Source of the DNA: Brevibacterium daeguense
Lineage (GTDB): Bacteria > Actinomycetota > Actinomycetes > Actinomycetales > Brevibacteriaceae
Assembly (NCBI RefSeq): GCF_021729135.1
Contig: NZ_JAJTWW010000021.1
Coordinates: 34,435 to 98,434 of the forward strand
Direction: 5' to 3'
Length of the DNA: 64,000 bases
Within the stretch, counting starts at the first letter, position 1. Every line of letters begins with the position of its first letter. The position numbers and the translations under genes were made by a program. Shown in pieces: positions 8,821 through 16,838 of this stretch. Under the pieces are notes generated by a model, which saw only the letters and a program-made list of their open reading frames with translations, made no database searches and was not told the DNA's origin.

Positions 8821-9767
8821 GGTTCTCCTCGGGTGGTGCGGGGCTGGGTGCTGCCGGAATCGGTGGTGCAGAGCTGAGTGCTGCGATTGCGCCGGGGCCT
8901 GCGGGAGAGCGGCCGGCCGGCCAGCGCGGCCGCCGCGATCTGCAGCTTGCGCGGCTGCGAGACCCGGATGCGGGTGGTGCGGACCCGCTCGGCCGGTGTC
9001 CGGTCGATGGTCAGGGTGAGCTCATGGAAGATCCCGTGCGCGGTCCACACTGCGGGCCGGACAGCCGCCGGCAGCAGCGGGATCCGGGCGGCGGCGGTGT
9101 CGAGCTCGCCGAGGATCTCGGCGGCGAGCGCATGCTTCTGCTGCTCGGTCAGCTGCTCGGGATCCACCCCCGGGAAGTACGCCCGGCCCAGCTCCCCGGC
9201 GTCCTCCGCCAGGTCGCGCAGGAAGTTGACCTTCTGGAAGGCCGAGCCGAGGGCACGCGCTCCGGTGTCGACGTCGTCGGCGATCTCTGCGGGTGGTGTG
9301 CCGTCGAAGAACGCGCGCACGCACATCTCGCCGATCACCTCGGCGGAGCCGTGGATGTAGCGCCGGAGGCCGTCGGGATCGAAGGTCTGCGGCCGGGCGT
9401 CAGCCCTCATCGAGGCGAAGAACGGTTCCCAGTGCTCGGGCCCGATCGCGGTGCGGCGGGCAGTGTGCGCGAAGGCGTGCACGACGACGTCGGTGGAGAA
9501 TCCCGAGGCGACCGCGTCGGCGATCCGGGACTCGAAGTCATCGAGCAGCGCGAGCTTGGCCGCGGGATCGGAGCTGTCGAAGCCGCCGTCGACGATCTCG
9601 TCGGCGACCCGGACCATCGCGTAGACGGAGGTGATGTGCACGCGGGTGGGCGCCGGCAGGGTGCGGGTCGCCAGCGAGAAGGACGTGGAGTAGCTGCGCA
9701 GGATCTGATGCGCCGCCTGCTGGCACGTCCGCGTGTAGGCGGACTGGGCGGGGGTGGTCGCAGTCAC
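8817..9767 (-). CDS. crtB: Phytoene synthase
   Basis: Condenses two geranylgeranyl diphosphates to phytoene. The 316-residue protein has the first Asp motif DEIVD at residues 56-60 and the second, DLAEDAGELGRAYFP, near residue 170, both needed for Mg-diphosphate binding. The only in-frame start is GTG at 9767 with no clear ribosome site. A six-codon mini-ORF just upstream ends on TGA within the GTGA overlap, suggesting coupled initiation. No crtE (GGPP synthase) precedes it, so the substrate must come from elsewhere in the genome. Confidence 0.93.
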   Translation of the reverse strand: MTATTPAQSAYTRTCQQAAHQILRSYSTSFSLATRTLPAPTRVHITSVYAMVRVADEIVDGGFDSSDPAAKLALLDDFESRIADAVASGFSTDVVVHAFAHTARRTAIGPEHWEPFFASMRADARPQTFDPDGLRRYIHGSAEVIGEMCVRAFFDGTPPAEIADDVDTGARALGSAFQKVNFLRDLAEDAGELGRAYFPGVDPEQLTEQQKHALAAEILGELDTAAARIPLLPAAVRPAVWTAHGIFHELTLTIDRTPAERVRTTRIRVSQPRKLQIAAAALAGRPLSRRPRRNRSTQLCTTDSGSTQPRTTRGEP

Positions 9768-9784
9768 GGGGCGGCCTCGGTCAT
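9764..9784 (-). CDS. Possible six-codon leader peptide (MTEAAP) coupled to crtB
   Basis: ATG at 9784 begins a six-codon frame whose TGA (9766-9764) overlaps the crtB GTG as GTGA. A TACGCT box ends exactly 6 bases before this ATG, the spacing seen at other apparent leaderless starts in the window. A leaderless ribosome could translate the mini-ORF and re-initiate at crtB. An ancient frameshift moving the crtB start is an alternative. Confidence 0.35.
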   Translation of the reverse strand: MTEAAP

Positions 9785-9790
9785 TCTCTC

Positions 9791-9796
9791 AGCGTA
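9791..9796 (-). promoter_or_regulatory. Probable -10 box (TACGCT) of the carotenoid operon
   Basis: Read on the minus strand, TACGCT is followed by GAGAGA and then the ATG of the mini-ORF before crtB. No clear -35 is visible in the very GC-rich repeat upstream. Confidence 0.4.
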
Positions 9797-9856
9797 TTGC
9801 ACGGCCGGCCGGCCGCCGGACAGGTATCGCACGGGCGGCCGGCCCCCGAACAGCTC
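9797..9856 (-). repeat. GC-only imperfect direct repeat upstream of crtB
   Basis: Two related segments, each with a GCACGGCCGGCC-like start and a GGACAG/GAACAG end (about 9798-9824 and 9829-9853), separate crtB from the NmrA-like gene. The first contains the self-complementary CGGCCGGCCGGCCG. It may terminate transcription from the upstream gene. Confidence 0.4.
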
Positions 9857-9868
9857 ACGGTCGTCCCG

Positions 9869-10894
9869 TCAGTCACGGGCGCCCACATGGCCGAACAGGC
9901 TTCGATATCGGGTGGCCCCGGAGATCTCGATGTGACCTCCGCTCCAGTCGGCGTCCGTGTCCGCTGCCGACTGCGGGTCCCCGAGGACTGCCGTTCCGGT
10001 GCGGGCGGGACTGAGCGCGCGCCGGATCGCCGAGGCGACGTCGGTCCTCGGATGGTCGGCGAACCAGTCCGACGGCAGCGGATGGGTGCAGACCATGTCC
10101 TCGGCGACGCTGCGCGCCAGCGCGGTGACCGTCCGGCGGGGCAGCCCGGACACCCGGGCCACGCTGCGGCCGACGACCTCGGCCGGCACCGGCCCTGCCG
10201 CGACCTGCGGGCGGACGATCCCTGCGACATCGGCATAGAGCCGGATGAAGTCGGGGTAGGTCATGATCTCCGGGCCGCCGATGTCGACGAACCCGGTGCG
10301 GTCATCGGCCAGCGCGCATCCGAGCGCATGGAGGACGTCGACGACGGCGATCGGCTGCACCCAGTTGTTCATCCAGCTCGGAATGGGGATGACCGGCAGC
10401 CGCTCGGTCAGCCGCCGGACGATCTCGAAGCTGGTGGAGCCGGCGCCCACGATGATCGCCGCGCGCAGCGACAGCGTCGGAACTGCGCCGGCCAGCAGGA
10501 TCTCCTCGACCTCCAGCCGGGACCGGATGTGACGGGAGTGGCGGGCCTGCTCGCCCTCGGGCACCAGCCCGGACTGGTAGACGACCCGGCCGACACCCGC
10601 CTCGGCGGCGGCCCGCGCAAAGCCCCGGGCTGCGCGTGCATCCAGGCGGACGAAGTCCCGGTTCTCGAGGGAGTGGACGAGGTAGACGGCAGCGTCCGCG
10701 CCACGCATCGCCGGCACCTGGGTGTCCTGCCGCAGGGCGTCGAACTCCACCGCGCGGACCGAGTCCGACCAGGGGAAGTCCGCAAGGCGGTCGGGGCGCC
10801 GGGCGCCGGCTGTCACCTCATGGCCGGCGGCCAGCAGGGCGGGGACGAGGCGGGAGCCGAGGTAGCCGGTGGCCCCGGAGACGAATACGCGCAT
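9869..10894 (-). CDS. NAD(P)-binding NmrA/extended-SDR-like protein
   Basis: A 341-residue protein beginning MRVFVSGATGYLGSRLVPALL, the GxxGxxG fold of atypical short-chain dehydrogenases. It resembles the YesF/NmrA group, which binds NAD(P) and may act as an oxidoreductase or a redox sensor; the catalytic YxxxK is not obvious. The start at 10894 is taken because GAGGA sits five bases upstream; a longer frame to 10960 adds Pro/Ser-rich residues without a site. It is divergent from the CPBP gene with an 80-nt gap and lies on the carotenoid strand, 102 nt before crtB. A role in isoprenoid or quinone metabolism would be a guess. Confidence 0.8.
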   Translation of the reverse strand: MRVFVSGATGYLGSRLVPALLAAGHEVTAGARRPDRLADFPWSDSVRAVEFDALRQDTQVPAMRGADAAVYLVHSLENRDFVRLDARAARGFARAAAEAGVGRVVYQSGLVPEGEQARHSRHIRSRLEVEEILLAGAVPTLSLRAAIIVGAGSTSFEIVRRLTERLPVIPIPSWMNNWVQPIAVVDVLHALGCALADDRTGFVDIGGPEIMTYPDFIRLYADVAGIVRPQVAAGPVPAEVVGRSVARVSGLPRRTVTALARSVAEDMVCTHPLPSDWFADHPRTDVASAIRRALSPARTGTAVLGDPQSAADTDADWSGGHIEISGATRYRSLFGHVGARD

Positions 10895-10961
10895 GGTGTC
10901 CTCACTCGTGGGAGACGATCCGAGCCTTCCGGGAACGGGTTCGTCCCCAGGGCTCATCACC

Positions 10962-10967
10962 TAGTAT
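10962..10967 (+). promoter_or_regulatory. -10 box (TAGTAT), leaderless start
   Basis: TAGTAT ends 7 bases before the GTG at 10975, so transcription would begin at or next to the start codon. Confidence 0.5.
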
Positions 10968-10974
10968 CGGGGGT

Positions 10975-11682
10975 GTGGTATCTGCTCCGCACACCGCCCA
11001 GAGCACCGGACGCACCTCGCCCGTGCTCGTGGCCGCCATCGTCGTCCCGCTGGCCGCCGGGATCTCGGCGCTCTACCTGACTTTCACCGTGCCCTATGAA
11101 TCCCGGGAGTTCTTCCGGTACTCCGCGATCCTGGCCGCCTGCTGGGTCGCGGTGTTCGCGGTCGGGACCGCGATCGGGGTCCGGCGCTCACGTGGGCAGG
11201 CGAGTGGCAGTGAGGCGGCGGGCGGCGCGCGGCAGCCGGATCGAGAGCCGGTGTCGCTGCGCCGGGCGTGCGGGACCGGTGTGGCGTTCGGTGCCGTGAT
11301 CGGGCTCATCAGCGTGGTCGGGGCGTTGGCCCTGTCCCTCATTCCGCTGACCGCGGGGCTGGTCGAATCGGTGCTCGGCCCGATCCGGGCCGAGAACTTC
11401 GTGCCCGTGTTCTTCACCGCGCTGATCGTCGGGATGGCCGAGGAGCTCGCCTTCCGCGGCGGGGTGTTCGCGGCGCTGCCCGCGCGGAAGGTGCTGTGGT
11501 CGACAGTGATCTACGCACTCGCCACCGCCGCCACCCTCAACCCCGCGCTCGTGCTGGCCGCTGTGGTGCTCGGTGCGCCGCTGGCCTGGCTGCGCGCTCG
11601 CACCGGACACGTCCTCGCATCGGTGGCGGCACACGCGGTGTGGACCTGCGTGACGCTCGGACTGCTGACGGTGATCCTGTGA
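10975..11682 (+). CDS. CPBP-family intramembrane protease homologue
   Basis: A 235-residue polytopic membrane protein of the CAAX-protease/bacteriocin-processing (CPBP, ABI) family. It shows the EELAFRGG motif (glutamates and arginine of the active site) and a C-terminal HAVWT motif giving a further His. About six hydrophobic helices are visible. In bacteria these proteins are linked to membrane protein processing or peptide self-immunity; the target is unknown here. GTG at 10975 is chosen because the frame upstream is not protein-like and a -10 box lies 7 bases before. Its stop overlaps a GTG (GTGA) that could start the next gene. Confidence 0.8.
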   Translation: MVSAPHTAQSTGRTSPVLVAAIVVPLAAGISALYLTFTVPYESREFFRYSAILAACWVAVFAVGTAIGVRRSRGQASGSEAAGGARQPDREPVSLRRACGTGVAFGAVIGLISVVGALALSLIPLTAGLVESVLGPIRAENFVPVFFTALIVGMAEELAFRGGVFAALPARKVLWSTVIYALATAATLNPALVLAAVVLGAPLAWLRARTGHVLASVAAHAVWTCVTLGLLTVIL

Positions 11683-11735
11683 GCCGTGCTGGCCGTGTTG
11701 CTGTGAGCCGTGCTGGCCGTGCTGCTGTGAGCCGT
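11679..11735 (+). repeat. 24-bp tandem repeat offering three in-frame GTG starts
   Basis: The unit GTGAGCCGTGCTGGCCGT plus six bases occurs at 11679 and 11703, with a partial third copy at 11727. Because the period is eight codons, each copy gives a GTG in frame with the lipoprotein. The first copy also contains the TGA stop of the CPBP gene. Confidence 0.8.
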
Positions 11736-12377
11736 GGCAGCCGGCGGGCGACGGCCGCCTTCGCCGTCGCTGCTGCAGGGGCCGTGCTGCTGAGCGGGTG
11801 CTCCGCTTTCGGAAGCGATCAGGAGGACGCCTACCCGGTTCAGGCGACCGCCCGCGGGATCACCCCCGGGTTCATGGTCGAGGTGCGCGGGGAGGCGCTC
11901 GTCGTCGAGTACACGCTGGAGAACTCCGGCCAGGAGCCGGTCACGGTCGTCGACCAGCTGCCCGCGGTGATCGGGATGAGCGACATGACCCAGGACGATG
12001 TGGATCCCCGCCTCGCCTACGTCGGCGCGGCCGGCGACCGGACCATGCGGATCTCCCGCCAGGTGTTCGGACTCGGGGACGACTCCGGCAATCCCGACGT
12101 GCAGCCGGTCGTCGGCGGCACCCGGCTGGAGCCGGGTCAGGAGCACGAGGGAGTCATGGAGGTGCCGCTGCCGGTGCAGGCGAAGGCGCCCGGCTACTCG
12201 ACGCCGAACTTCAGTGACGGGGGCCTGGGCCGCAGCGAGCAGGTGCAGGCGTGCCTCGGGATCGTGGGGGACCTGCCGGGCGAGGGCGAGTTCCGCCGCG
12301 TCCCCGTCAGTCAGCAGGACCAGGTGCTCGTGTGCTCGGCGCCGGAGGCGCTGCCGGAAGGGGTGACGTTCGCATGA
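11727..12377 (+). CDS. Putative lipoprotein
   Basis: A 216-residue secreted protein. From the third GTG (11727) the N-terminus is MSRGSRR, then a hydrophobic stretch ending in LLSGC, an ideal lipobox, so the mature protein would be lipid-anchored at Cys25. The GTGs at 11703 and 11679 give 8 or 16 extra residues and a too-long n-region, but 11679 overlaps the CPBP stop. The mature part is a beta-rich domain of the kind found on actinobacterial surfaces (VEYTLENSGQEPVTV); no catalytic motif is seen. Its stop overlaps the next start (ATGA), indicating an operon with the CPBP protein and the DCC protein. Confidence 0.75.
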   Translation: MSRGSRRATAAFAVAAAGAVLLSGCSAFGSDQEDAYPVQATARGITPGFMVEVRGEALVVEYTLENSGQEPVTVVDQLPAVIGMSDMTQDDVDPRLAYVGAAGDRTMRISRQVFGLGDDSGNPDVQPVVGGTRLEPGQEHEGVMEVPLPVQAKAPGYSTPNFSDGGLGRSEQVQACLGIVGDLPGEGEFRRVPVSQQDQVLVCSAPEALPEGVTFA

Positions 12378-12928
12378 CCGACTCGCAGCTGACTGCCCGC
12401 ACCGCGGCCGGGCAGCCGGCGCTGACGGTGATCTTCGATGGGTACTGCGGCTTCTGCACCCGGTGCGCGGAGTTGGGGCAGCGCCTCGACGGGCATTCCC
12501 GCGTCCGATTCCTCGCCCACCAGGCGCCGGGAGTCCGCGAGCGCTTCGGGATCACCCGAGAGCAGGCGGAGTACCAGATCTGGGCCATCGACGCTGCCGG
12601 CGGAAAGCGGGGAGGAGCACAGGCTGCCGCCGCGATCCTCGACACGATCCTCGGTTCGGCGCCGTGGGTGGGGTCGAGGCCTGCCGCCGAGCGAATCAGC
12701 CGAGGCAACGGACGGGCCGGCCGAGGCGCCGGACGGGCCAGGCGAGGCGGCGTCCGGCACGGCAACGTCCGGCGAGCCCGGACCCGAGGCCTCCTCGAAG
12801 GCCTCGCCGGGCTGCCCGGGATCGAGCAGGGGCTCGACCGTGCCTACCAATGGGTGGCCCGCAACCGCGGCCGCTTCCCGGGAATGACTCCGTGGTGCCA
12901 GTCCCACGCGGGGCAGTGCGGCCCCTGA
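12374..12928 (+). CDS. DCC-family (DUF393) thiol-disulfide oxidoreductase-like protein
   Basis: A 184-residue protein with the family signature FDGYCGFCTRC near residue 20, whose DxxCxxC gives the family its name, and the C-terminal YQWVARNRGRFPG element. Function is thought to be redox chemistry near the membrane, but is poorly known. Residues about 100-140 are an odd Arg/Gly-rich stretch. In the next frame the same DNA (about 12680-12780) encodes a Ser/Ala/Glu/Pro linker with better codon use, suggesting two compensating frameshifts. ATG overlaps the lipoprotein stop. Confidence 0.8.
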   Translation: MTDSQLTARTAAGQPALTVIFDGYCGFCTRCAELGQRLDGHSRVRFLAHQAPGVRERFGITREQAEYQIWAIDAAGGKRGGAQAAAAILDTILGSAPWVGSRPAAERISRGNGRAGRGAGRARRGGVRHGNVRRARTRGLLEGLAGLPGIEQGLDRAYQWVARNRGRFPGMTPWCQSHAGQCGP

Positions 12929-13004
12929 TAGCCTGCGGACGAGGCCATCCCACCGACGCGAACCCATCCACCGCACGTGACGCCACCACCGCGAAGGGCT
13001 CTCC

Positions 13005-14105
13005 ATGCCGAAGCCGCTCTCCCCGACGTCCCGAATTCTCAGACTCTCCGCTCTCACCTGCGGCGCCGTGCTCGTCGCGGGCCTTGCCGGCGCAGGTGGC
13101 TATGTGCTCCGGAACACCACCTACGCTCGCCGTGACCACGCGAGCGCCGCGGCCGCCGGCTTCGCCGAACGCGCGACGATGATCAACGGGTATCCCATTC
13201 GATATGCCGAAGGCCCGGACAATGGTCCGGCGCTTCTCCTCATCCCCGGCCAGACCAGTGATCTGCTCAACTACGCCCGCGTGATGCCCGCGCTCTCCGC
13301 CGACTTCCACGTCTACGCCGTCGACGTGCCGGGCCACGGCGGGTCTGCCTGGGATCCGGAGCTCTACAGCGGACCGGTGCTCGGCGAGCTGTTCGCCGAC
13401 TTCGTGGCGGGAGTGATCGAAGAGCAGGCCATCGTCTCCGGGCACTCGTCGGGAGGGCTGATCGGCGCGTGGATGGGTGCCTCCCGGCCGGAGGTCGTCT
13501 CCGCCCTCGTCCTCGAGGATCCCCCGTTCTTCTCCTCGGTGATGCCGCGCGCCGCTGACACCTCGAACTACCGGGACCTCGCGACGATCGCCCATCGCTT
13601 CCTCGACCAGGACGGCACCGATGACTTCGTGGCCTACTACCTGCAGCACTCGGAGTTCTTCGAGCTGTTCGGCCGGAGCGCAGACCGGCTCCGCCAGGCG
13701 GGCATCGATCAACGCTTCGACGGGTCGGACTCGCCGGTGAGCTGGCCCTACATGCCCCCGCTGATGAACGAGTTCTTCCGCGGCATGGAGTCCTACGACC
13801 CGCACTTCGGGCAGGCGTTCTACGACAACAGCTTCCACGACCACTTCAATCACGAGCTCACGCTCGCCGCGATCAGCGTGCCCACGCTGCTGATCCACTG
13901 CAACTGGCAGTACGACGACGCCGGCCTGCTGCTCGCCGCGATGACCGACGAGGACGCCGCCCGTGCCCTCGACCTCATCCCCGACTGCCGGTTCGCCCGG
14001 ATCAGGTCGGGGCACAGCTTCCACTTCGAGAAGCCGGGCCGCTTCGCCCGCCTGGTGCGAAGCTTCGCCGCGGAGACGATCCACGAGGTCGACGTCCTCG
14101 ACTGA
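13005..14105 (+). CDS. Alpha/beta hydrolase with N-terminal membrane anchor
   Basis: A 366-residue protein. Residues 12-35 form a hydrophobic segment (signal anchor or uncleaved signal), so the enzyme probably faces the outside. The hydrolase fold shows the oxyanion strand LLIPGQ, the elbow GHSSGG with nucleophile Ser148, an acidic pair in NWQYDDAG, and His in SGHSFHFEKP. The DVPGHGGSAW loop is typical of esterase- or haloalkane-type members. Substrate unknown. The start is supported by GAAGGG six bases upstream. The gene follows the DCC gene after 76 nt. Confidence 0.85.
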   Translation: MPKPLSPTSRILRLSALTCGAVLVAGLAGAGGYVLRNTTYARRDHASAAAAGFAERATMINGYPIRYAEGPDNGPALLLIPGQTSDLLNYARVMPALSADFHVYAVDVPGHGGSAWDPELYSGPVLGELFADFVAGVIEEQAIVSGHSSGGLIGAWMGASRPEVVSALVLEDPPFFSSVMPRAADTSNYRDLATIAHRFLDQDGTDDFVAYYLQHSEFFELFGRSADRLRQAGIDQRFDGSDSPVSWPYMPPLMNEFFRGMESYDPHFGQAFYDNSFHDHFNHELTLAAISVPTLLIHCNWQYDDAGLLLAAMTDEDAARALDLIPDCRFARIRSGHSFHFEKPGRFARLVRSFAAETIHEVDVLD

Positions 14106-14152
14106 CACCCGGCGCGGCCCGCTCCCTCCCGGTCCGGAGGCGCCGGCACCCC

Positions 14153-14158
14153 TACACT
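14153..14158 (+). promoter_or_regulatory. -10 box (TACACT), leaderless start
   Basis: TACACT is followed by exactly 7 bases and the ATG at 14166. There is no ribosome site. The same arrangement recurs before the RecQ-like gene. Confidence 0.55.
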
Positions 14159-14165
14159 GGCGGAC

Positions 14166-15608
14166 ATGGACAGATCAGCGAGCATGCGCCGCAGGGCCGA
14201 ACAGGTTCCCGGCCTCAAGTCGATCCGCCGTCCGATCTCCTGGACCGAAACCGGTGCCGACCACACCGCGGACACTGCTCCCGGCGTCGCGCCCGCCGCT
14301 GAGACCACCATCGCCCAGGCCGGCCGCGGAACCCCCGCAACCGCCGCGGATCCGTTCGCCCCCAGTGCCGCCGGAGCGGCGGCCGCCGGCTTCGTCGGGC
14401 CCGAGTTCGACCTCAGCTACATCCGCCTCGGCTCCGAGGCGCGGGCCGGCCGGCTGCCGTTCGCGCGTGGTGCCGGAGGCCGGAAGCGGGCAGGCGCCTC
14501 GGCGGCGGAATCCCTTCCCGTCGTCGTGATCCCGGGCGGCCCCGGGCTGGCCTCGGCGCTGCCGTACCTGCACTTCCGGCGGGCGGCCGCCGCCTCCGGT
14601 CTCGACGTCGTCATGGTCGAGCACCGCGGAGTCGGCCTGTCCCGCCACGACCTGCTCGGCCACGACCTGCCGCTGGAGGCGATGCAGATCAGCCTCGTCG
14701 TCGACGACATCGCCGCCGTCCTCACCGCCGAGGGAATCGAGCAGGCCGTCATCGTCGGCTCGTCCTACGGCTCTTACCTGGCACAGGGGCTCGCGGTCAG
14801 CCACCCGGAGCTGGTCGCCGGCCTCGTGCTCGACTCGCCGATGCTGTCCGTCGTCGACGACCGGGTCGGCCGCGAATACGCCCGCGACCTGCTCCTGCGC
14901 GGGACCGTGGGCGGCCCGGAGACACGGCTGCTGGCAGCCAAGATCCACGATCTCGTCGACTCCGGCACCGTCGACGAGCAGGAATTCGGGCGCAACGTGC
15001 GGATCATCTTCGAATTCGCCGGCCCGGACGTGCTCGACCAGTACCTCAATCAGCTGCGCCTGGGCCGGGTGAAGCAGACTGAGGCGCTGCTCGAGCGGTT
15101 GGGCACCTCCGAGGTGTCGCAGACGATGCCCTGCATCATGGAGTTCGACCTGGTCGGCCAGATCTGGTTCCGGGAGCTCAAGGACCCCACCGACGGGGAC
15201 GGGGCGATTTTCGACAGTTCCCACGAGTTCGATGCGGTCCGCGACCGGTACGGCGAATTCGTCGGCGAGCCCTACCGTCTGGCCCAGGCGCTTCCGGAGT
15301 TCGACGTCCCTGTGCTGGTGCTCTCCGGTGACCGCGACCTGCGCACACCGCGCCCGGTGGCCGAGGAGATCGTGCGCCTGGCACCCGAAGGCATGCTCAT
15401 CGATCTGCCCGGCCACGGACACAGCGCCCTCGACACACACATGAACGCCGTTCTCGCCGCGGCCGAGGCGGTGGCCGCCGGGCGTGCAGGGGAGCTGGCC
15501 TGGCAGCCGGACCGGTTCACCGGTCTGAAGAGGACCGGCGGTCCCAGCCTCCTGGTGGGCCGCACGCTGGCTGCCGCGCTGACGGCCGATCGGCTGCTGC
15601 CCCGCTGA
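14166..15608 (+). CDS. Alpha/beta hydrolase, proline iminopeptidase-like (S33)
   Basis: A 480-residue protein. Residues 1-85 are a Ser/Ala/Pro/Thr-rich extension; the hydrolase core follows with IPGGPGLAS (oxyanion loop, HGGPG-like), VEHRGVGLS, the elbow VGSSYGSY with the nucleophilic Ser, Asp in SGDRDLRTP and His in GHGHSAL. These order as in family S33 aminopeptidases. No signal peptide is seen. It is probably a cytoplasmic peptidase or esterase. The ATG has no ribosome site but lies 7 bases after a TACACT box, so the mRNA is likely leaderless. Confidence 0.85.
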   Translation: MDRSASMRRRAEQVPGLKSIRRPISWTETGADHTADTAPGVAPAAETTIAQAGRGTPATAADPFAPSAAGAAAAGFVGPEFDLSYIRLGSEARAGRLPFARGAGGRKRAGASAAESLPVVVIPGGPGLASALPYLHFRRAAAASGLDVVMVEHRGVGLSRHDLLGHDLPLEAMQISLVVDDIAAVLTAEGIEQAVIVGSSYGSYLAQGLAVSHPELVAGLVLDSPMLSVVDDRVGREYARDLLLRGTVGGPETRLLAAKIHDLVDSGTVDEQEFGRNVRIIFEFAGPDVLDQYLNQLRLGRVKQTEALLERLGTSEVSQTMPCIMEFDLVGQIWFRELKDPTDGDGAIFDSSHEFDAVRDRYGEFVGEPYRLAQALPEFDVPVLVLSGDRDLRTPRPVAEEIVRLAPEGMLIDLPGHGHSALDTHMNAVLAAAEAVAAGRAGELAWQPDRFTGLKRTGGPSLLVGRTLAAALTADRLLPR

Positions 15609-15647
15609 GGTGCGGCCCCGCTGCGATGCTGTCCCGCTGAGCCGCGC
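15598..15647 (+). repeat. Degenerate repeat around the stop codon
   Basis: CCCCGCTGAGGTGCGG at the hydrolase stop recurs as GTCCCGCTGAGCCGCG about 32 bases later, with a CCCCGCTGCG in between. It is a weaker example of the stop-codon duplications described in the findings. Confidence 0.45.
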
Positions 15648-15654
15648 CCCCCGC

Positions 15655-15660
15655 TAGACT
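15655..15660 (+). promoter_or_regulatory. Probable -10 box (TAGACT) of the enoyl-CoA hydratase gene
   Basis: TAGACT lies 30 nt before the GTG start at 15691, leaving room for the strong AAGGAGGT site. Confidence 0.4.
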
Positions 15661-15690
15661 GACTGCAGCACGCTCACAAGGAGGTCCGCC

Positions 15691-16494
15691 GTGCCCGAAA
15701 CGCCCCAGTCAGCACAGTCCCCGAGGGTGGAGAGCCCCGATTCCGCACCGCTGCACACCGAGATCACGCAGGGAGCGATGATCCTGACGCTGCAGCGCCC
15801 CGAACGGCGCAACGCCGTCAACCAGGAGTTGGCGGACGCGCTGGACCACGCCTTCGCGGTCGCCGAGGTGACCCCGTCCATCAGGGTCATCGTGCTCACC
15901 GGCGCCGATGGGTACTTCTCGGCGGGAACCGACCTGAGTGAGGGCACCTCCCCGAAGACCGAGGACGGCGGCTCATACGGATTCGTGCGCAGGCAGCGCA
16001 GTGTTCCGGTGATCGCCGCGGTGGAGGGATTCGCGCTCGGCGGCGGGTTCGAGATGGTGCTCGCGTGCGACATGGTCGTCGCCGCCGACGACGCCCGCTT
16101 CGGGCTGCCGGAGGTCAAGCGCGGGGTCGTCGCCAACTGCGGAGCGTTCTTCCGAACGCCGTCGAAGCTGCCCCCGACACTTGCCGCGGAGATGCTGCTG
16201 ACGGGTGATCCCATCTCGGCGGTGCGCGCTCAGCACATGGGACTGGTCAACGTGGTCACCGAGCCGGGAGAGGCGCTCGAGGCGGCATGCGATCTCGCCC
16301 AGCGCATCACCGCGAACTCGCCGGCTGCAGTCGCGGAGACCACGCGGGCCCTCATCGAGGCCCGCGAGCTGGCGGAGGAAGAGCTGTGGCCGCTGACCGA
16401 GCGGGCATCCCGGGTGCTGTGGGAGTCCGAGGACAGGAAAGAGGGAATCGCAGCCTTCTTCGAGAAGCGGGAACCGCGCTGGCGGACGGACTGA
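15691..16494 (+). CDS. Enoyl-CoA hydratase/isomerase (crotonase family)
   Basis: A 267-residue crotonase-fold enzyme acting on acyl-CoA thioesters. It has LTGADGYFSAGTDL (oxyanion hole, first part) and AAVEGFALGGGFEM (oxyanion hole Gly and helix), then DARFGLPEVKRG with the second acidic position. This supports hydratase or isomerase activity in fatty acid breakdown, though paralogues vary. GTG start with AAGGAGGT seven bases upstream, the strongest ribosome site in this part. No other beta-oxidation gene is adjacent. Confidence 0.9.
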   Translation: MPETPQSAQSPRVESPDSAPLHTEITQGAMILTLQRPERRNAVNQELADALDHAFAVAEVTPSIRVIVLTGADGYFSAGTDLSEGTSPKTEDGGSYGFVRRQRSVPVIAAVEGFALGGGFEMVLACDMVVAADDARFGLPEVKRGVVANCGAFFRTPSKLPPTLAAEMLLTGDPISAVRAQHMGLVNVVTEPGEALEAACDLAQRITANSPAAVAETTRALIEARELAEEELWPLTERASRVLWESEDRKEGIAAFFEKREPRWRTD

Positions 16495-16571
16495 ATCCCA
16501 TCCGCGGACAGGAGTGACCGGCAGGCGATACAGGTCTTGTCATCGGGCGCGCGAGGTGCCAAGAATAATGA

Positions 16572-16799
16572 ATGGAAGTCGTCATCGTCATCCTCGCGGT
16601 GCTGCTGATGATCGGAGCGTATTTCGTCATCGGGCGGCTGGCCATCCCGGCTCGGGAGCGGCTTCCAGTTCGTGCGCTCGGCCTCCGTGGGATCTTCTGG
16701 ACCGTGATGCGCGCGGTGCGGTACCTGAGTCCGCGGTCGTCGCGCTCTCAGGAGCGAACGGAGCACCGCAGCGATGAGCGCAAGAAGGACGGTGCGTAG
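16572..16799 (+). CDS. Small membrane protein, unknown function
   Basis: A 75-residue protein with one N-terminal helix (MEVVIVILAVLLMIGAYFVI) then a basic tail rich in Arg, Ser and Glu. A GAGGTG lies 13-18 bases before the ATG at 16572; an overlapping ATG at 16568 is in another frame. The positive charge after the helix predicts a cytoplasmic C-terminus. No family recognised. It sits 77 nt after the hydratase gene. Confidence 0.55.
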   Translation: MEVVIVILAVLLMIGAYFVIGRLAIPARERLPVRALGLRGIFWTVMRAVRYLSPRSSRSQERTEHRSDERKKDGA

Positions 16800-16838
16800 C
16801 GGCTGAGGGACCGGGCGCGGCTCACTGTTGCGGGCGGC

